Assembly: GCA_035048495.1 (NCBI GenBank)
Contig: CM068551.1
Span: 20,276,248 to 20,340,247, forward strand
DNA from: Euptelea pleiosperma
Lineage: Eukaryota > Streptophyta > Magnoliopsida > Ranunculales > Eupteleaceae
Direction: 5' to 3'
DNA: 64,000 nucleotides
Shown here: piece after piece, positions 15,101 to 27,100 of the stretch
Numbering within the stretch: position 1 is the stretch's first letter
How the letters are laid out: each line of letters begins with the position of its first letter
The notes under the pieces: model-generated
The model's database searches: none
Seen by the model: the letters and a program-made list of their open reading frames with translations, nothing else
Told to the model about the DNA's origin: nothing
Made by a program: the position numbers and the translations under genes

Positions 15101-18066
15101 ATATTCCAGAGATGAAAGGGGAGCCCTATGATCGAGATCCACGTTATTCTATCTTTAGATGTTTTTGGTGCGGCATTGACCTCAGGGAACCAGGCTGAGA
15201 ATGAGACCCTACAACCACCTGCTCCAACTGAAGTTAACCCGCGTAGGAACCTGACAACCTCACCCATCAGAGCAAAGAAGATCATCCGCAAATCATCAAA
15301 CGGGCTTAGGGTAGCCTTGTTCTCCAACCTAGTCAGCCCTGGATCGCCACTTCGATGTCCTCCCAGATGGCTTCTATGGAATCCACTGAGTACACCACCG
15401 CCTCTCTCCACCGGTCGAAAGCTCCCAGGCCTGCTTCGGTGTACCAAGTGTTTATCACAAGGCGGTGTTTCTGCCAACTAATCTCTCCAGCAACCCCGAA
15501 GTTGTAGTTGTCTACCGGTAATGTCAGAGGCAACCGAGAGCTCCTCCTTCCATCTGGCTGGGGTGTTTTGGTAACCTTGCCAGTTACTTGAGATATAGCC
15601 GACCCCAACTTCCTCCAGTCGACTTTATCTCTACCCATGGGTAATTACAGGGTCTTGTTCCTGCCCGACGCAGTGAACTCGACCACTCTGAAGAATGTTC
15701 CACTTCTGTTAGATTGAATGTCTATGATGAATGTTCTACCTGCCGCGGTTCTTTTCCTCCACAAAGGGAGTGCCTTCTCACTGGATATGGCTTCTTCTAG
15801 CACCGTTGCAAGCCACCTACAGTCTTCCATCGAGAAGCAAATCTCGTTCACAAAGCGCCTACCTCTTTCCATTATTGTCACCTTTGGGCAGCCCACCCAT
15901 CTCGCCGACAGAAAGATCTTTGACTCCACCTTGATCTCCAACATGGCTTCTCTCACCTGTGCCCTTCAAATTATCATCCGTGGGAACCATCAAGAATCAT
16001 CTAGATGGCCTTCAGTGGTCCAGACCTTAGGATGTTGACGGGAAACAAATATCGAATAAGAAGAGGCCGTCGTGGTAAAGAATGCCCGTTGCACCTACAA
16101 TAACAGCCCTCAAAATAGAAGTTGATTGTGAATAGGAGTCTTTACTTGCAGGGAGGATGAAGAGGAGCTTCCACTTAGCTCATGCTAGGGCGTTCCCCAA
16201 AAACGACGTGCTACAACAATACTCGGTTGCGGTGAAAAGTGAGAAAGGGATGTTAGCGGATGGTGTGTCCCCGCGGACATGTAGTGTTGGCCCGACGACC
16301 CTTTGGTATACATAGTTGTTTCGCCTTTCCCCAACAAGTCAATCTTTTGGGGTAAATTAACAAGGGACACCGTATTGGACGAGTGCAAGTAGAGAAGTTA
16401 GTCCAGGAGAGTAAGATCCACCTTGCCACTTGGAATGTGGGGATGTTAACATATAAGAGTTTAGTAGACACAATGAAAAGGAGAGTTAACATGCATGTTG
16501 ACAAGAGACAAAGTGTAAAGAGGCAAAAGAAGAAAAAATAGATGCCTACAAACTTTGGTACACAGGAAAGAAAAAGAAATGGGTTAGAAATAATTGTAGA
16601 TAAAGTTGTAGGACTAAAAAGAATAGCGATAAGTTGTTATTGATAAAACTAGTGATATTTGAAAGGATTATTAACATATTTAGTGCTTGTGCACCTCAAG
16701 TTGGATTAGGAGAAAGCATTAAGAGACAGTTTAGGGAAGACACAAATGGATTGATGCAAGGGATTTCTGATAGAGAGATGATATTTATAAAAGGGGACTT
16801 CAATGGGCATGTAAGGACTGAAAGTCGAGGATATGAAATGGTGCACAGAAGATATGGATTTGGAGAAAGATATGAAATGCTGGAATTTTAAATTGCATAT
16901 GATCTTGCAATAGCAAACACATACTTTACAAAGAATGATGAACATTTAGTTATATTTAAGAGTAGAACAAATAAAGACAGACTTTTTCTATTTGGGAGAA
17001 ATGAACTATCATTTATCAATGTATAAGGACTATAAGGTTATTCCAGGAGAAAGCCTAACCTCACAACATAGGCAAGTCGTGCTAGATGTTCGCATCAAGA
17101 AATGAAAGAAAGAGTAAAAATAAAAGGTGCCCAAACCTGTGTCGGATTATAATCTGATGTTGCTCAGGTGCGGGATCATTCCTAGGAGACCTAGTCCCTT
17201 TAGGTTCGAAAATATGTGGTTGCTTGAACCTAACTTTGTGAAAATGGAGGAGGAATGGTGGGAATCCTATTCGTTTAACGCGAGGGTGGGTTTTGTTTTT
17301 AGAAGTAAGTTGAAGGCTTTAAAAGGACAACGTAAAAGTGTGGAACAAAGAAGTCTACAGTAGGGTTGATAAAAAGATGGTTCTGCTCTTGGAGGAGATT
17401 AGAGTTATCGACAGTAAAGATGAGATTGGGGAGTTATCGGAGGAGGAAGGAAGGAGAAGGGTAGAAGTCACTCAAGTGGGCCCAGGCTAGATGAAATCAG
17501 TTGAGGTGGTTGAGGGAAGGAGATAGTAATACTAAGTTATTCCATCAGATAGCGAATGCTAGAAGGAGAACTGACAGCATCACTAGTTTGAGTGAGTTAG
17601 TGGTGGAGGAAGCAACAGTCAGGGATAATATTGTACAGTTTTACTCTAGATTGTATACTGAGTCTAGTAGACTCCAGCAGTCAGTGGATTGTACAGTTTT
17701 CACTTAATGCCACCTAGGTCCCTCTCTTCTAATTTTTGTCATTTTCCCTCTTTTCTATTGGCTTTTATATTTAGGGAAGGGTAAAGTTTAGGGTGAATAT
17801 TGGAGAGCTTTTAAAGTTTTAAGGGAGAGTCTTTTCTACCCTGCTTTAGGTGTTTAGGGTAGGGTAGGTTTGGAGATGCTCTAAGAGCTTCATCTTCAGC
17901 TTCATCTTCGGTTGATCCATTCGATTGTAGGTGCTTCTTTGTGATCTTGATGGAGTGATCCCCAATCACATGCAACTTGTTGAAAGATTTAATCTTCTTG
18001 CAAGGATAATCAGGTTACGAGAGAGAGGCTTTAAAAAATGAGACGGGGGAGGAAGTGCTTCACGAG

Positions 18067-18100
<34 letters not shown>

Positions 18101-21100
18101 AGGGGAGGAATGAATGGGAGCTTTTTGGAGCCTTGTGATGAGAGATTAAAAACCACGAAACCTCTTTTCTAATACCGTGAGCAGAACCACTTCGTTTTGC
18201 CTTTGTGTAATAATTGTCCACAACCTTTGATTTTCACCCTATTTTCAATCTAATTACATGATTGGCTTCCAATCATGTAAGATGTCACAGAAGACTAAAG
18301 TAAACACAAAATCAAATTAAATACAAATTTATCCTTGCCGACTTTTTTTCTTTCCCCTTTACCGAATTTTCAACCGTATTTTGAAACGTCACACAGAATT
18401 ATATTTTCCCTTGCCATATCCGTTTGCCTTACGCCAAATTAGCAAGAAGGAACATGACTTGGGTTCAAGACCAATTCTAACAAGCTTACCAGCCAACCTA
18501 CTGACCACCCTGCTTGCCCACCAAAAAATGTAAAAAACAGAAATCGAAACATCATAATTAGGTCATAGGATAGTTTTACTTTTAGTAGGAATCAATCAAG
18601 TAATTCTAGATTTAATAAAGTTAAACTAGTTTAGCTTTAGTAACGTTAAATTAGTAATTTTTTATTTAGTAAAGTTAAAAAGGTTTTACCAATAAATGAG
18701 AAAAGATTTCCATAATTGAAGAGTTCTCTAGATTAGTAGAGATTTCATATGATCACATCTTATGAACAAGCAATAACAGGAGTAATTACCACTGGATGAC
18801 ACCAATTCCTTGCTTTTCTTCCCCCGCATAAGACAAGTACTCATTGACCTTTTCACAGAATTCTCGACCCAACATGTTGTCTAATGCAATATCAATATCA
18901 TAGCACTCTTTGCCGAGAAGCTGGAAAAAAGAAATTCAACATCAGGAACATTCATGCAAGCAAAAATTTTAAAAATGTAAAAGTAAATGAACAAGTGAAG
19001 ACACCAGAGAGGACCAAATGTAAAACTATATCCAGGATATGACTCGGGAATTCACATTATAATAAATTCGGTAAAGTCAAGCATACATATTTGTCAAGAG
19101 AATATTCTCAAACCAAAATGAAAGTAGGTTGTTCTGACCTTGTCATATGCTGGAACATACAAAGGTCAAAAAGTTGAAAAATCGTTAAAAAAAACAAAAA
19201 CAATCATTTATAAATAGTAACACACGCGAAAATAAAAAACATATGCCTACGCATCCACACACAACATACTAATTGACTGTTTAAATGTAACAACGCAAAC
19301 TTTTCAAAGATCAAAGTGAAGCATAAGTATGAGAGTAATTATTACGCACAGGCTATTGAGATTTAACTGGAGGTTTTATTATGGTCAACCAAGCTTCTGC
19401 AAGGATGGGGAACATTCTGTTTTCCATCAGTATTATGGCGATTTATTTGTGTTTCACATGTCCCTGTGGTCTGAGGAGTTGTCAGAGGTTGGGGTGACAT
19501 TGCCGGATATGCAAGTGGCTGCGTTTTAGTGGCACTAAGGCAGACTGGGAAGCTACATCAGAAGTGGTGTCGACGACGGAAATCGAAGTTCACAATTACA
19601 TGGCTGGTCTATCCAATTTTCTGGTAGGGCTGATGTAGTGGTAGATTCTTACCTCGATCTGCGCCATAGTAGGAGTGGTCTACAACTAGAGGACATAGAG
19701 CCTATCTTCACCATCCATCCCGTAGGGAGTTGTGGAAGGGTGGTTTTCAAGCCTCGTTCAGAAAGGATGAACACATGTCTGAACAGCAACCAATTTTTCA
19801 AATTAGAGCTGCCACCTATAGCAGCTGGCAGCACAGACCCTTTATCAAATTATCTAGTGCATCATAGCCCTACCCAGTGCATTGTGAGATAGGGAGGCTA
19901 ATGGACATGTGGGTGGTCCCAATTCGTATGCTATTACATCATATGCCATGAGGACGGGTGTCAACAAGGTGGCCTTGATCACTCTGAGATCTGGTGCAGG
20001 TGGCGGGACTGAGGGGAGGCATAAACAAACAGGAATAAAGATAAATGAGACTGTTGAGGATGTTACCTTTTGCTATAACATGGGGTATATGGAGAGAAAG
20101 AAATCAAAGGATTTTTTAAGGAAAGAGTAAAGACATGGCTTCGATTATCCTTGATATTAAAGGACTGATGTTCATGTGGTCTAAGGCGAAAAGGGAGTGC
20201 AGAGGACTTTTCTTCAAAGATTTCGTATTCCGATGGGATTCCCTATGTTCTAGGGATATGTGATTTTCGTTTTTTTTGTACTTGATCATAGATCTCTTTT
20301 TATTTCTGTTTTGACATAATCTAATGCAGGTCATCTCGACCTCATAGATTATTGTATTCGTTTTCGCTTGACTCTTTGCCCTTTTCTAAAATTTTATACT
20401 AATCAAAAAAAAAAAAAAATATGAGACTATTGAGAATCATAACCATCTGAGGGCAACGAAGGATTCGTATGAAAATCCTAGAAAAGACGAGCGTTCTTAT
20501 CGAAAATAATTCTCAGTCTCCTATTTCGTTTGATTGCAAGCCAGCCATTCCCATCCAGCATCATTTCTCTTATGTGGGGGCTTGTTCTTCGAAGTTTGAT
20601 GTTCTGTCTCGCGAAGGGGAGACATCTTCCACATTTTTTCTACATAGCTCGCTTATGGAGAACGTACCTGAGATTGATTGCGATTTTGCAAATCATTCGG
20701 TAGATGTGGAGGTGTCGTCCATGCCAGTCCTCAAAAACAATGCTTTGGAGAACACCAAAGATGGGACTCTTAAACACAACACCCTCTACAATCAGATAGG
20801 GTTTACCTTGGGTGAAGCTAATGTTCCAGGTCCGTTGTTTGACGAGAATATTTTGAATTTTGATTTATCCATTGTGCCATTTGAACTCTCTTCTTCCTCA
20901 TACCCAGCCTACAACCTCAGGTCAAAAATGATGAGTTACAGCAGGGGGTTTCAGCAGGAGTGATTGAGTTAGTAGGTGACCATTTGATTTTGAAAATCGG
21001 CGAGAACACCAAACCGATAAGCATTGTTCCCAGTCACCATTCTATAGCATCCAAAGGTGGTAGGACAGTGATATGTGCAGATGAGTTATACAAGGTAGGG

Positions 21101-24100
21101 TAGCTGGTTCTGATTCACGGAGACTTGAGTGGAGGAATATAAGCTGAATGCCAATGCTTTCAATAGGTGTCTGGACAAACGCGAAGCCAGTGAAGCGATC
21201 GATAAGTCAGGACTCGGGAGATTGTTAAAGCTTGTGATAGATCAGAGAAGGGGATACAAATGGATTTAAGAATCCTGAATGGGTTTTGGGGAAAACTATA
21301 GGTTTCGGAAGGGTTGTTGTACAATGGACATGAAGAAGCAGTCAGGAAATTGTTTGTAGCTATTGAACAGAACTTTGTGGGTGCCATGTCGTCGGGTAGC
21401 AAAAAAGCACGGGAGGAATAGGAGAGGAAGGAACTCTTGGGCAGTTCAAGGAGAGAGGTGCCAAACCCGGATTATGGCTTGGGAGTGAATATCAACAATT
21501 CTGAGAGTCTATCTCTTATATTAGCATATCATATCATCTGTGGTAAGGAGAAAGCAGAAGGGAAACATAAAATGAAGACACAAAGGAGGTACTAAACCTA
21601 ACATGAAACATTAACTTTCATGGAAGGTGTGGTGAGAGGAGTTGGAGGAAGGGGTGGGGGGAGAAGCAGAGTTTATCATGAAGGTAAGAATATTATCTTA
21701 GAATGTTAGAAGTCTAGGTAGTAGGAATAGGAGAATTGTGACTAGATTAATCCTCATAAATAAGTGGAAGGTGAACATCATTATAGTGCAGGAGACTAAG
21801 TTAGAAAATTGACTCAGTATAGTTAGAGGAGTTTTGGAGTAGGAAGGGGTTGGCATGCTCTTCCATTATATGGTTCAGCTGGGGTGTGGTGGAGGTCTAG
21901 GATCACAACATGGTGCGTGTCAAAGAGCATTTAATTGATACCATTCAAAAAAAAAGATTATTTAATTAAAGCCTATTCTGTTTCCACTCTTTGCAGCAGC
22001 ATGGTAAATCAATTCCTGTGGATGCTTTCAAGAGTGTCACCCAAATGATAAGAATATGAGATCAGATTTTTAGGAGGAACTTGACAATATTCATGGATTG
22101 TGGGATGACCAATGGTGCATTAAAGGTGATTTCAATGTGATTAGATTCTCATACGTAAAGAAAGGGGATACAAGGTTATTAGAAGTATGAGGGCCTTTGC
22201 AAGATTTTGTTGACAAGAATCATATGGTGAATCTCCTGCTTGAAGGTGCTAAGTTCACATGGTCTAATAACCATAACAATCTAACTACGTGTAGATTGGA
22301 CAAATAACCCGGTCTTAGTTTGTTGGGAGTCCCATTTTTCTGATGTTTCCCAAGAGGCCTTTAACCATCCTGGGATCATTCCCCAATGTTGCTTGATACG
22401 GTGGTATTAATAGGCATCATCTCCCTTCAAATTCAAGAATATGTGGCTTCAAGTCCCTAACTTTTGGGAACTTGTGGCATCCTAGTAAGAGTCTTTTCAT
22501 TATTCTCTGAGGGTGAGATTTGGATTTTGTATGAAATAAAAGGCTTTCAAGATGACAATCAAAAAGTGGAATAAGGAAGCATTTGGGAGGGTTGACTGTA
22601 CGATGAGGGGTTCTCCTCAATGAAATTGCTACCATTGATAGTAAGGAAGAATCTAGGGACATTTCTCTAGAGGAAGGGAGGAGGGTGGATGTTATGAATG
22701 AGCATCTGAGCTTAGCCTGATTAGAGGAGATCAGTTGAAGATAGAACTCCAGGGTTGGGTGACTTCAGAATGAAGATAGGAATACCAAGTTTTTCTACCG
22801 TATTGTTAATGCGTAAAGGAGATTTAATAGCATTTCTAGGCTTAAGGTGGACTGTGTTCTCATTGAAGAAGAGGACAAGTTCAGAGATGGCATTGTGAGT
22901 TTTTATTCGAATCTTTATCTGGATCCTGTTTTACCCTGCCTCTTCTGGATTGGTTGGAATTTGACCATATCAGTTTGGAGCAAAGTCATCCTTCTGGGGT
23001 GACTTAATAGCGCCCACGGCTAGAAAATGAACTTGTGCTAGTCTAAGTTAAACATTTCTTCATGATGTGTCTCATTTGATCATCAGTATACACTGGTCTG
23101 ACCTCTCTACCTATGCGACTATGCCTTTATCCACGATGTAATAATTACTTGTCGTGCATGAAACACAAGCTTGAAAATACGTGAAGAAAACTCATATTAC
23201 CACACAAAATTACAGCAGGCACCAATTAAATAAGAAGGTTGTGCAAAAAAAAAACCAATGACAAGGTTATAAATCTTGATTCTGGAATCAGATTTGGTCT
23301 TGGCAGAAATTGAAACATAATCTCAAATTTACAATTAAGTTCTTTTTGATAATAGAATCTATTGAAGGCGAAAGCGCCAAAGAGAAATACAAAGGCAGCA
23401 AAATAGGTCAAGATGACCTGCAAAAGCAAAACCTCAACACAAAATAAAAAAAGACCCAAAAACAAGACTAATCCCCCTCTCTATAACAAAACAAATCCCA
23501 ACGGAAACAAAGTCTTCAAAAAAGATACTGCTGCATTCGGTAAAAATTTTGGACCACAGAACACGAGCCCCTTAATGTTGAGGCTAAGAGACTACCCCCT
23601 CCTCCTTTCCTTCAAACACTAGCATTTCTCTCTCTCCAAATTCCCCAAGAAATGGCAAAAGGAAGCATCCGCCAAAAGATACGACCTTCAGAAGAGAAAA
23701 CCAAGGTATGCCAACTGGATATAACATTCTACATTGACTCTAGCATAACCGAAACCATACTGAACTCTGCCAAAAAGACCGACCACAAAGCCCTTGCTAT
23801 ATTGCAATGAAGCAAAAGGTGGTTCACCAAGTCCCAGCACAGTTTACACATCGAACAATAATCCACAATAATAATTCGCCTTGATCTCAAATGATCCACC
23901 GTCAATATCTTGTCCAAAATAGTCATCCATAAAAAGAAAGCTACCTTGGAAGGCAACTTGGAACCCCAAACCACAAAAACTGGAAAACACTCGTGAATAG
24001 GACTAAGAAGAGTCTTGTAGAAGGACTTAACCGAGAATCGACCATCCTTCGACCAAGTCCAAAGTCGCCTATCCGGAATCGTTGACGAGACGACTTCAAT

Positions 24101-27100
24101 TTCCCAATTATTCAATCTTCTTCTAAAATCGAAACTCCAAGCCACATCTTCCCCTTCTCAAATGATACAAAGTTGAATTGAGCAATTCTTTTTATCCAAG
24201 ACTAAAGAGCCCGAGAAACTCCTCCATAAGAGGAGACTCGCCACACCACGTATCCTCTGAAAATCTCACCCTATCACCAATCCCTACCTTGAAGATTCTA
24301 ACCTTATCCCCTTCAAGAATTTCCTTAAAACCTTCATAATGCCCTTCCAAATGCTGCACCCATAAGCTGAATTCACCGCCCTCACATCTCTACCAAACAC
24401 GGAAACCCCATATTTACCCACAATCGCATGCCTCCACAAGCTAGAGAACTCCATCCCAAACCTTCACAACCACTTCCTTAACAAAGCAATGTTCATAATT
24501 GAAATGCTTTTTATCCCTAAACCCCCTTGTGACCTAGCACGACAAACAGTTTTCCAATCCACCAAATGGAACTTGGCATTCTCCATCCTGTCATTCCACA
24601 TGAAATCCGTCATGTTCTTCTCTATAATACAAGCAATGCTCTTAGGGAAAAGAGACAAGAAAAAAATGGGCAAGCTGGACAAAACATGCTTAATCAATGC
24701 CAATTTACTCCCTTGGACAGATATCTAGACTTCCACACAGCCAACCTTTTCCCAACTATTTCAATAACCGAATCGCAAATGGCCTTCAGTCTGTAACCCA
24801 CTCCCAATGGGAGACCCAAATATTGAGTCGAAAATCAACCCACTTCACACCCCATAATACTAGCCAAACCACTGATATTCTCCACCTCCCCAACCCCAAA
24901 CACCTTACTCTTAGCCAAGTTGATCCGCAGACCTGACACAGATTGGAAGCAATAGAGTAGACCATTCAAGAAGGAAAGCTGAGAAATAGAAGCTCCCAAA
25001 TAAACCAGGGTATCATCCGCAAATTGGAAATGGGAGATAGCCGGCAACCTTACCCCAACTTAAAACCTGCTAAATCCACCCTTCCACTACTCTGGAGATC
25101 ATCCATCCTAGCGCCTTCACCACAACAATAAACAAACAAGGCGATAATGGATCCCCCTATCTAAGCCCCCTCGAGCTTCTGAAATACCCAGCAGGAGAAC
25201 CGTTAACTAAGATAGAGAATGTAGCTGATGATATACATTTCCATATCCACCTCCTCCACTTCAACCCAAATCCCAGTCTAACAAGCATGGAGTCCAAAAA
25301 AAAACCAATTCACGTGATCATATGTCTTCTCCATATCAACTTTGCACACAATCCCGAAATCCCCACCTTGAGCCTTGAATCAATAGCTAACAAAGCCTCG
25401 TCCAAAATCTGCCTTCCCTTCACAAAAGCTCCTTGCAATGGCAAAATCACAGAATCCAAAACCCTACAAATATGATTTACAAGAGTCTTAGCTAGAATCT
25501 TGTATACGCTAACCACCAAGTGTACCCAGAAATATCATCCACCCCTTGACTCTTAGGAATCAACACTACAAAAGTACTATTGGACGTATAATCCAAATAG
25601 CCCTCCTCAAAGAACTACGACACTACCTTCATAAAGTCTGCCCCTATCACCTCCCAACAGTGCTTAAAGAAAGTCATCGAAAACCATCAGGACTAGGGGC
25701 TTTGTCACTAGCCATAACTACAATGGTGCCCACAATCTCCTCCTCCAAAAAAGGTCTCTCCACCCAATCCTTATCTTCTGAACTAATGTTGTCGAAATGC
25801 AGACCATCAAGGAGTCTAAAAGAAGATGGCTCAGTATATAACTCAAAATAATAGTCTACCAATCCCTTCCTAATGCTCTCCTCTTCCTCCAATAAAATAC
25901 CTTCTATCTGTAACTGAGTTATATGATTGCCTCTCCTATGAGCATTCACCATTCTGCGGATAAAAGTAGTATTGTTATCTCCCTCCTTCAACCACCTGAC
26001 CCTTGATTTTTGCTTCCAACTGATCTCTTTCAAGTTAACTAACCGTTGATATTCTGCCTTGAGGTTGACTCTCCTGTTGCGCTCTTCTAATGTCAAGGGG
26101 TGCTCCTCCTCCATATCAATCAAGGAAATATCCTCAAGAATTAATCCCTTCTTCTGATCAACCCTACCAAATACCTCGCGATACCGAGACTTAATCTTGT
26201 CCTTCAAAGCTTTCAGCTTGCGCCTAAACATCCCCCTTTTTCCAAAGAAGGAAAAACTGGTCCACCTTCTCCTTAAAATCTGGACAAGACAACCACATAT
26301 TCTCAAACCGAAACGGAGAGGGTCTACTGCCAATCCCACCACAATCTAGCAGAAGAGGCACGTGATCTGAAGCAGGCCTGGTAATCGCCACCTGAGAAAC
26401 CCCACTGAAATGTTCCCCCCACCTGACTGAAATTTACAGTTAAGTTACTATATTGTTTGTAAATAACTTGGCCAAAATTGGTCAAAATTCCAATATTATA
26501 CTGATACTGTTGATAACAGGTTGCCTTATAGCTACAGCATCATATCAAGCAAAAGTTCTCCACTTCTTGATGAACCTTCTTATCTTATTATCTCTGAAAC
26601 ACATCGAGAAGCATAAAATTGTCCTACTAGCTTCCCCGAGCCTGATTGGAACTAGCTAATAAAAGATGTTCTATCAGTGCGTCTATTGTTAGCCAAATCC
26701 ACAGTTATATAACTTTAGCTACCACAATAAATATTTATTCCACGGGCTTCTAGATGATCATGATGAACTTGTGTATGATTTGACTACTTGATTCGTATCA
26801 AAGGATTTTTTTTGTATTCACACCTAGATAGTGTCAGGTATTAATGCCCCTAAACGGTTTGGTGCTTAGTTGAAATGTTGAATATTCTGGAGATTCTACT
26901 CGGGAACTGTAAGTTCATGATAATTGACTTCAAATTCCCACCATGCATCCAATAAGAATTGTTGAGTTAGTTTTAACTCGATTTAGAACAGTTTGCTAAA
27001 AGTTCTAAAAAGAAAAAATTAAAACAATTTTGATGTGAAGATAATTTTCAAATATTGAGATGAATCATTCTTCTAAAAAGGGAGCATTTTTGTACATGAA

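Larger units (their letters stand above)
7411..16190 (-). mobile_element. Near-full-length L1 LINE, degenerate, with nested insertions
   Basis: Reading right to left on the minus strand: ORF1 (about 15956 to 13360, DUF4283-like region, broken by an in-frame TAA near 15643 and by frameshifts); ORF2 from MNIKIVS near 13361 with an endonuclease ([13 protein letters not shown]-like block); RT (about 12517 to 11211, with PDGFPLAFF and FADDT); and zf-RVT (about 9192-8737), ending at a T-run near 7411 that marks the poly(A). Insertions of 687, 465 and 987 bp (separate entries) account for gaps in the RT/zf-RVT part. The conserved Trp of the SWNVRGLG block has become a stop. The right border is approximate, since an RTE fragment starts near 16200. 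Confidence 0.85.

Noticed and set aside
20469..20963. 164-codon ORF as a possible host gene
   Set aside because: It lies in line with L1 ORF1 and endonuclease fragments on the same strand within the CCA intron and resembles the ORF1 3' part. No splice sites.
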